Part shown: positions 38,250-46,463 of the stretch, piece by piece
Layout: the number at the start of each line of letters is the position of its first letter
How positions within the stretch are numbered: the first letter of the stretch is position 1
Source of the DNA: Planotetraspora thailandica
GTDB taxonomy: Bacteria > Actinomycetota > Actinomycetes > Streptosporangiales > Streptosporangiaceae
Direction: 5' to 3'
DNA: 64,000 bases
NCBI RefSeq assembly: GCF_016863335.1
Contig: NZ_BOOR01000032.1
Coordinates: 1-64,000 of the forward strand
Made by a program: the position numbers and the translations under genes
The notes under the pieces: model-generated
Database searches by the model: none
What the model was told of the DNA's origin: nothing
What the model saw: only the letters and a program-made list of their open reading frames with translations

Positions 38250-38286
38250 GGCGCGGGGCCGACGCACAGATCACCGGCCCCGCGCC
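38250..38286 (-). terminator. hairpin terminator of lacI gene
   Basis: A perfect 12-bp stem (38250-38261 with 38275-38286, 13-base loop) lies 18 bp beyond the stop of the minus-strand LacI gene. Confidence 0.7.
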
Positions 38287-38304
38287 GCACTGCGGCCACT
38301 GGCG

Positions 38305-39342
38305 TCACTCGGACGAGGAGACCCGGGAACGACGGCGTGGCGGATGACTACTGGACTCCCTCACCACCAGCTCCGGCTGGAACACCACCTGCCGGTGCTC
38401 GTGATGGCCGTCAGCCTGGATCTCCTCCAGCAGCAGTTGGGTCGCCGTACGGCCGAGCTGTTCGCGCGGCTGGCGTACGGAGGACAGCGGTACAGCCGCC
38501 GCCGCGGCGAATTCGATGTCGTCGTAGCCGACGATGGCGAATTCCTTCGGGATCTGGACGCCTCGTCGTGTCATCTCCTGCAGCATCCCCAATGCGAGCA
38601 GATCGTTAGCGCAGAAGACGGCGGTCGGCCGCTTGGTGCCGGGCATGTCGGCGATCTGGCTGGCGGCCGCCCGCCCCGAGGCCACGGTTAGGTTGGGCGT
38701 GGTGATGGTGATCAGGTCTGCCACCCCATCGAGGACCAGCTTGGCACCCTGGTACCGGTCGGCGACCTGCTGGATCGTCATCGGCCCTCCCGCGAAGGCG
38801 ATCCTGCGATGGCCCTGGGCGAGGAGATGCTCACCGGCCAGGTGGCCGCCCAGTACGTCGTTGACGGCGACGGAGCAGTGGCTGTACCACCCGGAGCCGT
38901 GGTCTACCAGGACCACTGGCGTCCCGCGCGCGACCAGTTCCTCGAGGCGAGAGTTGCGGCTGTCGTCCACCGGGGTGATGAGGACGCCACGCACACGCTG
39001 CTCTTCCAACAAGTCCAGGTGTCGGCGCTCGCGGTCAGCGTTCTCGCCGCTGTTGCAGACCACGACCATGACTCCCTGTTCTTCGGCGACGCTCTCGGCT
39101 CCGTGCACGATGTCCGTGAAGAAGGGGTTGGCCACGTCGAGTACGACGACCGCGATCTGGCGACTCCTGCCGGCGCGCAGCTGACGAGCGGAATCGTTGC
39201 GCACATAGCCAAGCTCCGCGATCGCGTCCAGGACGCGCTTGCGGGTGGCCTCCGCCACTCGTTCGGGCTGGTTGAGCACGTTGCTGACGGTGCCGAGGGA
39301 GACACCCGCGCGCTGGGCAACCTCTTTGATGCTCGTCGCCAT
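38305..39342 (-). CDS. LacI-family transcriptional regulator
   Basis: A 345-residue repressor-type protein. The HTH (IKEVAQRAGVSLGTVSNVLN, then QPERVAEATRKRVLDAI) is nearly the same as in the LacI at 23200. The effector domain also keeps the same landmarks (VVVLDVANPFFTDIVHGAE, CANDLLALGMLQEM, GYDDIEFAAAAAVPLSSVRQP, a VFQPELVVRESSS end). The recognition helices match, so both should bind TGAAACGTTTCA-like sites. A perfect site lies 207 bp upstream of its start (39549-39560). It is monocistronic with its own terminator and likely controls itself and the GH78-like gene at 35289. The effector is unknown; a rhamnose derivative or rhamnoside is inferred. Confidence 0.9.
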   Translation of the reverse strand: MATSIKEVAQRAGVSLGTVSNVLNQPERVAEATRKRVLDAIAELGYVRNDSARQLRAGRSRQIAVVVLDVANPFFTDIVHGAESVAEEQGVMVVVCNSGENADRERRHLDLLEEQRVRGVLITPVDDSRNSRLEELVARGTPVVLVDHGSGWYSHCSVAVNDVLGGHLAGEHLLAQGHRRIAFAGGPMTIQQVADRYQGAKLVLDGVADLITITTPNLTVASGRAAASQIADMPGTKRPTAVFCANDLLALGMLQEMTRRGVQIPKEFAIVGYDDIEFAAAAAVPLSSVRQPREQLGRTATQLLLEEIQADGHHEHRQVVFQPELVVRESSSHPPRRRSRVSSSE

Positions 39343-39548
39343 ACCAGTTCAGCAACCCTCCGAAACCGGCTTTCCGCGAGGGCCCGCCCGGACGCGTCCC
39401 GTCTGTGCGTCATTGAAACCTACCACCCGTACGCATCCTCTCCTCCGACGGCGATGCGGCCCTTGTTCCAGGGTAGAAGTAAGCAAACTCGTCGCTGCAC
39501 TGAAGGCGCTGAGCAGCGCGGGTCCGCCTCTCCCGGGGAGCCTGTTTT

Positions 39549-39560
39549 TGAAACGTTTCA
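39549..39560. promoter_or_regulatory. LacI-type operator, perfect palindrome
   Basis: TGAAACGTTTCA is a perfect 12-bp palindrome in the LacI upstream region (start at 39342) and the best match to the family consensus in the window. The interval 39343-39548 otherwise shows no gene. Confidence 0.75.
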
Positions 39561-39639
39561 CGAGGTCATTGGCGTGAGATGCGGTCTGGCGTCCGTTATC
39601 AGTCGGCAAAACGGTCAACGTGGCGCTGCTTGATCAGCG

Positions 39640-40210
39640 TCAGGAGCGTGAGCGGGTTCGGGCCAGACGGTCGAGGGCTGTGTCGTCGGCCTCGGGACGG
39701 GTGTGAAGGTATTTCCTGGTGGTGGAAATGCTGTCGTGGGCCCAGCCGTTCTTTAACGACCTGGAGGTCGGCGCCGTCGGCTGGCAGCCAGGAGGCGTGG
39801 GCGTGCCGGAGGTCATGCATCTTGACCTTGAACTCCAGTCCTGATGCGGCGAGGGCGGGGCGCCACACTTGGTCGCGGAACCAGCGGCGGGGGATGTACC
39901 CGTCGGTGTCTCAGCGACGTGGTCGGCGTGGGTCGCCGGAGGCTCGGCGCTCGGCACGGTAAACCGCGTAAACGTTCTTGCAGTACGCGCAGCGGCACTT
40001 GCCCGGAGAATACGCGCTGAGCATCCCGTGCCGATATCGCCGCCCGGCCGCGTTCGGCTCGGTCAACTCCGGATTTTGTGCCGACCCCAGCTTGGGCTGC
40101 GGCGCGGACTCCTCGGGTCGGTAGAGGAAGAGCAGGTCGTCGCGCTCCAGCTTGCTGTCTTCGATGTGCTGCTTGAGCTTCGCGGCGATCTGCGGGCTGA
40201 GCTTGAACCG
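39640..40210 (-). pseudogene. tyrosine-type site-specific integrase, C-terminal pseudogene
   Basis: Minus-strand reading from ~40207: LSPQIAAKLKQHIEDSKLERDDLLF, GRRYRHGMLSAYSPGKCRC, a CxxC segment, then an in-frame TGA at 39911-39913. The same frame goes on with DTDGYIPRRWFRDQVWRPAL and HDLRHAHASWLPADGADLQVVKERLG. One extra C near 39745 then shifts the frame to HDSISTTRKYLHTRPEADDTALDRLARTR. So the HxxR and Tyr motifs of a phage-type integrase are present, but the gene has one stop and one frameshift and lacks its N-terminal half. The stretch 40210-40444 carries only a coiled-coil-like remnant (AELARLQRDAAELHASLAQ) in another frame. Confidence 0.75.
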
Positions 40211-40444
40211 GCGGCTGCTGGGCGAGGCTGGCATGCAGTTCCGCGGCATCGCGCTGCAGACGAGCGAGTTCTGCGTCACGAGTGGTGCTGGCCTCGGTGC
40301 TCGACGATCCGGTCGCGCGCTGGGCGTCGCCCCCGCCGCCGCATTTCTTGACCGTCTCTTACGTGCGGGTGCAACATCATGTGTGCAATCGATTGCGGCG
40401 TTCTGGCCGGGGGAGCGGAACCGCCCACCAGATGGGAGCGCACT

Positions 40445-41089
40445 GTGACGAACACGAACCGCATCAGCTACGTGGCGATGGAGTCGATGGACGAGGCGAT
40501 GCGAGAGGAGATGCACAGATGTGCCCGTGAGGGCACGCCCCGGCCGGAGAGCTCGGCCGTCCGCGCGCACGCGCCGAACGCCTTCTGGGCGTTCGCCGAC
40601 TCCTGGAAGGCGCTGTTCCACGGTGGCGTCTGCGACCACGCGATCAAAGAACTCTGCCGGGTCTACATCTCCCGCACGGTGAAGTGCGAGTTCTGCGGCA
40701 ACCAGCGCTCGGTCAAGGCCACCGCCGCGGGCTTGGCCGAGCAGCAGTACGACGACCTGCTGAACTTCGAGTCGTCTCCGAAGTACGACGAGCGGCAGCG
40801 CGCGGCGCTCTCCTACGCCGAGGCCATCGCCTGGGGCCTTGATGCCGGCGACGCGTTCTGGGAGCGGCTGCACCGGCACTTCTCCGAAGCCGAACTCGTC
40901 GAGCTCGGCTGCTTCATCGCGCTCACCTATGGACAGCAGAGCTGGATCAGGCTGCTCGGCATCGACCACCACCAGTATCTGGCGGGCACGTCGGCCGCCA
41001 TGGCTCCGGGCTTCGAGACGGCCGCGGCCACGGCGGCATCGAAGGCATCGAGCGACTACTGGGCGGCGCAGCCGAACGACCGGGACTGA
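40445..41089 (+). CDS. carboxymuconolactone decarboxylase / AhpD-like protein
   Basis: A 214-residue protein. GTG 40445 is preferred: GGGAG lies about seven bases upstream, and the frame before it falls in remnant DNA. The AhpD/CMD fold is suggested by an all-helical sequence and by the redox pair CEFC at ~90 (SRTVKCEFCGNQRSVKATAA). A helix-rich C-terminal half follows, including AALSYAEAIAWGL and LVELGCFIALTYGQQSW. Members act as peroxidases or decarboxylases, or have unknown roles; the substrate cannot be told. It stands alone among pseudogenes of mobile DNA. Confidence 0.75.
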   Translation: MTNTNRISYVAMESMDEAMREEMHRCAREGTPRPESSAVRAHAPNAFWAFADSWKALFHGGVCDHAIKELCRVYISRTVKCEFCGNQRSVKATAAGLAEQQYDDLLNFESSPKYDERQRAALSYAEAIAWGLDAGDAFWERLHRHFSEAELVELGCFIALTYGQQSWIRLLGIDHHQYLAGTSAAMAPGFETAAATAASKASSDYWAAQPNDRD

Positions 41090-41134
41090 CTGGTATCGTC
41101 TCGGTCCCGGGATCGGCTTTCTGACGTAGGGACT

Positions 41135-41391
41135 CCCTCGCATAAGGTGTCGCGGGCGGTCAACAGCCTCACCGAGTCGGCTGCCGTCACCTACGGCCCG
41201 TGAAGGCATCCGCGTCAACGCGATCGCCCCCGGCACCACGCTGACCGAGATGATCCGTACGGGGGAAGCGGATTCGCCTGGTCTCGTCGACCGGCTCAAG
41301 GCGCACACCCCGCTGCGCCGCGCGGCCGATCTCGACGAGATCGTCCAGGCCGCCGCCTGGCTCCTCAGCGACCGCTCCTCCGCAGGGTGTC
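41135..41391 (+). pseudogene. short-chain dehydrogenase C-terminal remnant
   Basis: The plus strand reads VSRAVNSLTESAAVTYG, then, after a frame change near 41187, GIRVNAIAPGTTLTEMI and DLDEIVQAAAWLLSDRSS. These are the post-active-site and C-terminal segments of an SDR. The N-terminal Rossmann half is absent and the frame is broken. Confidence 0.65.
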
Positions 41392-41393
41392 CG

Positions 41394-41612
41394 CTGGGTC
41401 GTCGAACGAGTCGAGTGGTCTGGCGCATGCACCATCCTGGTCTTGCCCGTCCCTGATGGGCCGAAGGCCGCTGCTGTGGCGGTGCATGAAGTCTTCGCCC
41501 CGCTGGGCATCGGAGCCGAGGCGCACAGCGCGGAGTTCCCCCTCGCCGTGCTCCCCGTACAGCCTGACGCGGACCTATCCGCCGTGAAAGCAGACAAGTG
41601 TCGGCAGGTCGG
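41394..41612 (+). pseudogene. remnant resembling a DUF4265-type protein
   Basis: In frame after the SDR scrap the sequence reads VRWVVERVEWSGACTILVLP, then VHEVFAPLGIGAEAHSAEF and PVQPDADLSAVKA, like a small DUF4265-type domain. It has no start of its own and abuts a strong terminator. The resemblance is from memory and weak. Confidence 0.3.
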
Positions 41613-41653
41613 AGCCGTGATCACGAAAGATGTGATCACGGCTTTCTGTTTCT
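41613..41653 (+). terminator. intrinsic terminator, 12-bp perfect stem
   Basis: Stem 41613-41624 pairs with 41632-41643 around a seven-base loop and is followed by TTCTGTTTCTC. It is the most classical intrinsic terminator in the window and marks the end of the decayed genes before it. The interval 41654-41840 shows no gene. Confidence 0.75.
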
Positions 41654-41840
41654 CGTTGCTCATTTGTTGCTCGGACGGAACGTCAGTTGCCGACAGCCGG
41701 CTGCCCTTCGTTGCCGCAGGTTGCCGCATACTCCGGCCCTCTCGTGGCTGTGATCGGGCTCGATGTTCAAACGAACTGCCATGAACTTATGAATCTACGA
41801 CGTAAAGGGGTCCGGCGGGGCTACCCCCCGGCCAGGGCGC

Positions 41841-42554
41841 TCACGCCGCACGATTAAGGATCTTGCGGAGGATGCCGAGGTTGTAGGCGCGTAGGGCGTG
41901 TTCGGGGGTTTCGGTCGTGTAGTTGATGTAGTCGAGGGCCAGGATGATCGGGCCGCGTTGGACGACGAGGATGGTGCTGACGGACGCGCGCTCGCCATTG
42001 ACGTTCGAGAGCTGCTCGATCTGGTGGCCGTGCCAGCCGAAGCCGTCGGGTTGGTAGGCCTGGGCGGTGGAGGTTCTGCTGATCTTTTTGGTCCGGTCGA
42101 CCGGGTCGCTGGTGGAGCCGTGGTAGCGGCATTGGGGCAGTCGTCGGGTGACCTGCTTCATGAGGGCGGATGCGTCGGCTTCGTTGGGCAGTACCCAGCC
42201 CTGCTGGGTGAGATGTCCCTTGTAGGGGACGCCGATCTCTTGCTTGGCGGTGGCGTAGTGCTTGTCCACGGGAACGGAGGGGATGTTCATCGGGTTGAGC
42301 GGGACGCAGACGCCCAGCTGCGTGAGGGTGCCTTCCGCGACGGTTCGCGTATAACCGCCGGTCAGGTCGGCCTCCGCAGGAGTGAGGAAGAGGTCGGTGA
42401 CCTCATGGTCTGCTGACGCGTTCGCGGAGTAGGCCACCCTGCTGGAAGTCGTCGATGGGACCGACATGCCGGTGGAGGCGGGCTTGGTGGTAGTTCCGCA
42501 TCCGGCCGCCGCTAGACCGAGAACTCCGACGAACGCGATAATCCGGCGACTCAT
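41841..42554 (-). CDS. lipoprotein of unknown function (sensor-domain-like)
   Basis: A 237-residue protein with a lipoprotein signal (MSRRIIAFVGVLGLAAAGC, Cys ~19) and a Thr/Ser-rich linker. The globular part contains LTPAEADLTGGYTR and ends with TILVVQRGPIILALDYINYT. The layout resembles the exported sensor-like or PknH-extracellular-type domains of actinobacteria, but no catalytic motif is seen. It is membrane-anchored on the outside. It is divergent from the DUF4041 gene with a 381-bp gap (42555-42935), in which I see no further gene. A GC-rich imperfect hairpin at 41812-41831 lies just past its stop. Confidence 0.7.
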   Translation of the reverse strand: MSRRIIAFVGVLGLAAAGCGTTTKPASTGMSVPSTTSSRVAYSANASADHEVTDLFLTPAEADLTGGYTRTVAEGTLTQLGVCVPLNPMNIPSVPVDKHYATAKQEIGVPYKGHLTQQGWVLPNEADASALMKQVTRRLPQCRYHGSTSDPVDRTKKISRTSTAQAYQPDGFGWHGHQIEQLSNVNGERASVSTILVVQRGPIILALDYINYTTETPEHALRAYNLGILRKILNRAA

Positions 42555-42935
42555 TCAGCTCTCCGCTCTGCAGACTCTGCGCACCGGAGCGACTTTGAGG
42601 CAAGAAACGTGTCGTTAGAGCTTCGACGTCGCAAGAATGGGAGTTTTTTGAACGATCCTTCACCAGTAGGGTGATCTTGCAGTGTCGGCAAGGGCACCGA
42701 GGCCTTGAAACGGCTGTGGCTAAGGGTCTCAGCGACCCCATTGGGGCGCCGGGTTGGGGAACGCAGCGCATGCCTCTACGGTTCGAGGAATTGCCATCTC
42801 CTCCACTTCATACCTGGGCTCACGGTTCCGTCACGATGTGCCGTGACGCCCGCTGTCCGGTAAACCACTTCAATCCGGCGGCTGTCTTTCTCTCGGTCTG
42901 GCCTGACGACTGGGTCGGAAGTGGAGGAGAGCTTC

Positions 42936-44432
42936 ATGACGGAATACCGGTTCAACTCGCCACCGGGATGGCCAGCCCCGCCTCCTGGGTGGCAGCCTCC
43001 TCCGGGGTGGCAACCGGACCCGTCTTGGCCTTCGGCTCCGGTCGACTGGCAGTTCTGGATCACCGAGACCGCTTCCTTTTCTAGTCCGGCTCCCACCGTC
43101 GGTCATGCCGCACCCTCCGCCCAGGTTTCCGTTCCACAACGTTCGGGTGGTGGGCTCTTCGGCGGCAAGAAGCGACTGGAGGCGGAGAACGCCCAGTTGC
43201 GGGAGTGGGTCGAACGCCTGGGCGGCCTGGACGCGATGCAAATCTCGGCAGTGATCGAGACACTCAGTGCGGAGCAGAGCCGCTTACAGGCAGCGATTGA
43301 GGAGGCGAGCCGACAGCTGCGGGAGATCGGGGCGCAGGTTGTGCAGACAGAGGATCTGGTCTTGTTGCAGGAGGTCGGCGTCTATGAGTATCAGCATCCG
43401 CTGAGCGACGCGGTCGCCTACAAGGCGAAGTTGGCTGAGATCAAAGAGCAGATCAAGAGCATGGCCCGCAACGAACGGGCAGTACTGGGCGCGACGAACT
43501 GGACGGTCAACGGGTCGGCCGCCGAAGGGCGGCGCATGGTCCGTGACTTCTCCAAGCTGATGCTCCGTGCCTACAACGCCGAGGCGGACAACTGCGTCCG
43601 GACGATGCGCCCCTACAAGCTCCAGTCCGCCATCGACCGGCTGCGCAAGGCCGGGGATGCGATCGTACGGCTCGGCAAGACCATGAACATCCATGTCAGC
43701 GACGACTATCACCGGTTGCGGGTCTTTGAGCTCGAGCTGACCGCGGACTATCTCGCCAAGGTCGAGGAGGAGAAGGAGCGGATACGGGCGCAGCGCGAAC
43801 AGCAGCGCGAGGAGGAAGCCGCGCGGCGGGAGTTCGAACGCGAGAAGACGCGCCTGCGCAAGGAGGAGTCGCACTATCGTGCCGCGCTGGCCAAGCTGCT
43901 CGACAAGGGGGACGAAGCCGGGGCGGCGGAGTTGAAGGCGAAGCTGGAGGAGATCGGAGCCGCGGTCGCGGATGTCGAAACCCGTGAAGCCAATATCCGG
44001 GCCGGTTACGTCTACGTGATCTCTAACGTCGGCGCCTTCGGTGAGAGCGTCGTCAAGATCGGCATGACGCGTCGTCTTGAGCCGGAGGACCGGGTCCGGG
44101 AGTTGGGCGACGCCTCGGTGCCGTTCAAGTTTGACATCCATGCGCTGATCTTCAGCGAGGACGCCGTCTCCCTCGAAGGGCGGCTCCACGACGAGTTGAG
44201 TGAGCGGCGGGTCAATCGGGTTAATCTGCGGCGCGAGTTCTTCTACGCCAGCCCTGCCGAAGTACGCAGCCTGTTGGAGGAGATCGCCGGCCAGCACCTG
44301 TTGGAGTACCGCGACGTACCTGAGGCGTTGGAGTGGCGGCAGTCGGCATGTCAGTTCTCGCCCGATTTGATCCACGCGGGGGAGCTGGCCTGCGGTGGAT
44401 CAGATAGGTCTGGAGAGGGCTCCGGCTCGTAG
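42936..44432 (+). CDS. DUF4041 protein with C-terminal GIY-YIG (T5orf172/Mug113-type) domain
   Basis: A 498-residue protein; ATG 42936 follows GGAGGAG, which excludes the GTG five codons upstream. N-terminus (~1-45): a Pro/Trp-rich tract with repeated PPGW units (PPGWQPPPGWQPDPSW), as found in some actinobacterial signalling or membrane-associated proteins. Then comes a coiled coil (~75-125, LEAENAQLREWVERL), the DUF4041-type helical region (~130-270), and a highly charged coiled coil (~275-350). Last is a GIY-YIG-like domain (~356-455: GYVYVISN, VVKIGMTRRLEPEDRVRELG, LEGRLHDEL). Such proteins are frequent in phages and mobile islands and may act as nucleases. The last ~25 residues overlap the convergent tniQ and may be foreign. 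No operon partner. Confidence 0.75.
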   Translation: MTEYRFNSPPGWPAPPPGWQPPPGWQPDPSWPSAPVDWQFWITETASFSSPAPTVGHAAPSAQVSVPQRSGGGLFGGKKRLEAENAQLREWVERLGGLDAMQISAVIETLSAEQSRLQAAIEEASRQLREIGAQVVQTEDLVLLQEVGVYEYQHPLSDAVAYKAKLAEIKEQIKSMARNERAVLGATNWTVNGSAAEGRRMVRDFSKLMLRAYNAEADNCVRTMRPYKLQSAIDRLRKAGDAIVRLGKTMNIHVSDDYHRLRVFELELTADYLAKVEEEKERIRAQREQQREEEAARREFEREKTRLRKEESHYRAALAKLLDKGDEAGAAELKAKLEEIGAAVADVETREANIRAGYVYVISNVGAFGESVVKIGMTRRLEPEDRVRELGDASVPFKFDIHALIFSEDAVSLEGRLHDELSERRVNRVNLRREFFYASPAEVRSLLEEIAGQHLLEYRDVPEALEWRQSACQFSPDLIHAGELACGGSDRSGEGSGS

Positions 44433-45442
44433 TCCCATTCGATCTGATCTATTTCGCCTGACTGATGACGCCAGACGTGGTGCCGGGCGTAGACGCTTAT
44501 GTTGCTGGTCAGCAGGTAGAGGTCGTCGGTTAGCGAGAGTCGTCGCCGGAGTTCGGCGGCGAAGTCTTCCGAGTCTGGACGGCTGTGATCCTCGCCGGCG
44601 TGGAATCGTCGTGCCGCCTCGGTCCAGTAGGGGGACAGCAGTATCGAGGCGCATATGACGGTTTCGGGGCAGCGGGTCAGGTGGGTGAGCGTGAGAGCCG
44701 GGGCGGAGGCGTGGGCGAGCCTCCGTCTTCGGTCTTCCCACCGTGCGGGGAGTTCGGCGTGTGCGGGGGAAGGGGAGACCAGGCTGACGCAGTTGTGCGC
44801 CTCGTGGAAGGCGGTGAGGGCGGCGGAGGGCGTATGCCGGCGGGCAAGTCGGCGGTGAAGCCGGGCGGCATCGAGCAGTTCGGGCAGCGTCCTGAGGGGG
44901 ATTTGGACCTGCTCCTCCTGAGTGTGCGGATAGATGGGGTAGGGCGGGTCGGCGATCCAACGGGCGTGGACGAGGCAAATCGTGTGCTGGACGGGGAGTC
45001 GGACGATGACCGGGCCGTTCATGCCGCGGGCTTTGGTGCAGTGCGTGCAGGCGAGCCTGGCGTTGTCGATGGCCTGGAGCTTCTTGAAGCGCCATCGGGG
45101 TTGCGAAGTCGCAGGCATCGTGTCGGGCGGCATGGTCAGCGTGGCGAGCAGTTGGCCCGTGGCGTAACCGCTGATCTGGGCGAGCCGGTCGAATGCCGGG
45201 TCGTTGAGTACGACGTCGTAGGGGTCGAGATGCTGATCGGCCGCCGTGGGCTGGTGCTGGGCCGTCCGCCCGCTTGGCCTGCTGGGTGTGGATGAGCCCT
45301 GGCCAAGGTGCCGGAGCAGGATGCGGGTGTCGAGGCCGTTGGCCCGGGCCAGTCGCCGAATGTAGGAGGCGGTAGTTTCTTTCGCGACCGGGGGTGCTGG
45401 GATCGGTAAGGCCCGCGCGGGTTGCTGCCAGGGCTCGATCAT
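44351..45442 (-). CDS. tniQ: TniQ-family transposition protein
   Basis: A 363-residue protein started at ATG 45442, overlapping the tniB stop by four bases; the longer frame lies inside tniB and is rejected. The TniQ pattern is present: an N-terminal ETTASYIRRLARANGL, then a zinc-finger segment (ACTHCTKARG with a following CLVHARW) at ~129-160, and a helical C-terminal half. TniQ/TnsD-like proteins couple the TniA/TniB machinery to target choice in Tn5053/Tn7-type elements. The 3' end overlaps the DUF4041 gene tail by 82 bp in opposite orientation, which marks an element boundary close by. No CRISPR genes accompany it. Confidence 0.85.
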   Translation of the reverse strand: MIEPWQQPARALPIPAPPVAKETTASYIRRLARANGLDTRILLRHLGQGSSTPSRPSGRTAQHQPTAADQHLDPYDVVLNDPAFDRLAQISGYATGQLLATLTMPPDTMPATSQPRWRFKKLQAIDNARLACTHCTKARGMNGPVIVRLPVQHTICLVHARWIADPPYPIYPHTQEEQVQIPLRTLPELLDAARLHRRLARRHTPSAALTAFHEAHNCVSLVSPSPAHAELPARWEDRRRRLAHASAPALTLTHLTRCPETVICASILLSPYWTEAARRFHAGEDHSRPDSEDFAAELRRRLSLTDDLYLLTSNISVYARHHVWRHQSGEIDQIEWDYEPEPSPDLSDPPQASSPAWIKSGEN

Positions 45443-46461
45443 CGTTTGCTGGTAGTGGAGCGTTGGTTCTCGGCGGTGCGGTCCAGTTCTACAGCTTCCA
45501 GGAGATCGAGGGTGATGCGTTCGCTGCCGTCGATGATCGCCTCGATGGCCGCGTCGCGGATGAGGGCGGATAAGCTGCCGATCATGCCGCCGGTGCGTCG
45601 ATAGAGGTATTCGGCGTGGCGCAGGAGGGTGCCCGGCTCGTGGCGGTGAAGCCGGAGGACCTGCTCGAGTGTGGCGACCAGGGCGGCCCATTCCGCCCGT
45701 TGCCGGCTCGTGCCGTAGGCGAAGGACTGGGTGGCCACGACAGTGAAGCGGCTGGCGATCTGCTGACCACGCAAGCCGCTGAACAGGCCAGCGCCCTCGA
45801 CATCGATACCCGCGTAAACGAACGTGGCGGGGATGCGTTCAGACAGGTATTTGAGCTGGTCAGAGGTTTCCGCGCCGGGGCGGGTACTCAAGGAGAGATT
45901 GTGGATCTCATCCACCAGCACCAGTTCGGTGCTCATCGTGTGGAGTACTTCGCAAACGGCGTTGGTGATGGCGACCTGGTTGAAGCTCTTGGGCAGTGGC
46001 AGGTCCAGAAAGCGGGCGATCTCGGCCGCGAGCATCTTGGCGGTGGAGGCCGGCGGAACGCTGACATAGACGACCGGCAGGAACGGCCCGGGAGCGACTC
46101 GGCGTCGGCGGGCGAGATGCTCGTGGTGCTTGCCCAGTTGGGAGATCGCGGTGGTCTTTCCCGTTTCTCCGGCCCCATTCACGATCAGTCCGCGGCGTGC
46201 CGACAACTGGCCGCGGTTGAGCAGCATGAGACGTCGGCCCAGTTTTGTGACCTTGTTGACGGTCGGAGTGGCCACAACCGCGAGTCTGGAGTGATGCAGG
46301 TGCCGGGCCTGATCGTAGGTGTCGCGTTCGGCGTCGGTCAGGTGCTTCCGTTCGTCGTCGCCGAGCAGGTCCAGGCTGCTGGGCGGCTGGTCGACGAATG
46401 CGGCCCACCCAGCGCGGGTGGTCAGGGTGCCCAGGGGCAACGGGGGAGTCTGCTGGGCCAT
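45439..46461 (-). CDS. tniB: TniB-type AAA+ ATPase of a Tni transposon
   Basis: A 340-residue AAA+ protein. ATG 46461, two bases after the tniA stop, is used; the upstream extension is the tniA gene in another frame. Walker A is GAGETGKTT (~95) and Walker B is ELVLVDEIHNL (~178), with a sensor region ATFVYAGIDVEGAG and a C-terminal helical part (RRTGGMIGSLSALIRDAA) that matches the TniB/TnsC family. It would regulate TniA and select targets in an ATP-dependent manner. Coupled between tniA and tniQ. All ATPase motifs look intact although its partner transposase is truncated. Confidence 0.88.
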   Translation of the reverse strand: MAQQTPPLPLGTLTTRAGWAAFVDQPPSSLDLLGDDERKHLTDAERDTYDQARHLHHSRLAVVATPTVNKVTKLGRRLMLLNRGQLSARRGLIVNGAGETGKTTAISQLGKHHEHLARRRRVAPGPFLPVVYVSVPPASTAKMLAAEIARFLDLPLPKSFNQVAITNAVCEVLHTMSTELVLVDEIHNLSLSTRPGAETSDQLKYLSERIPATFVYAGIDVEGAGLFSGLRGQQIASRFTVVATQSFAYGTSRQRAEWAALVATLEQVLRLHRHEPGTLLRHAEYLYRRTGGMIGSLSALIRDAAIEAIIDGSERITLDLLEAVELDRTAENQRSTTSKR

Positions 46462-46463
46462 GG

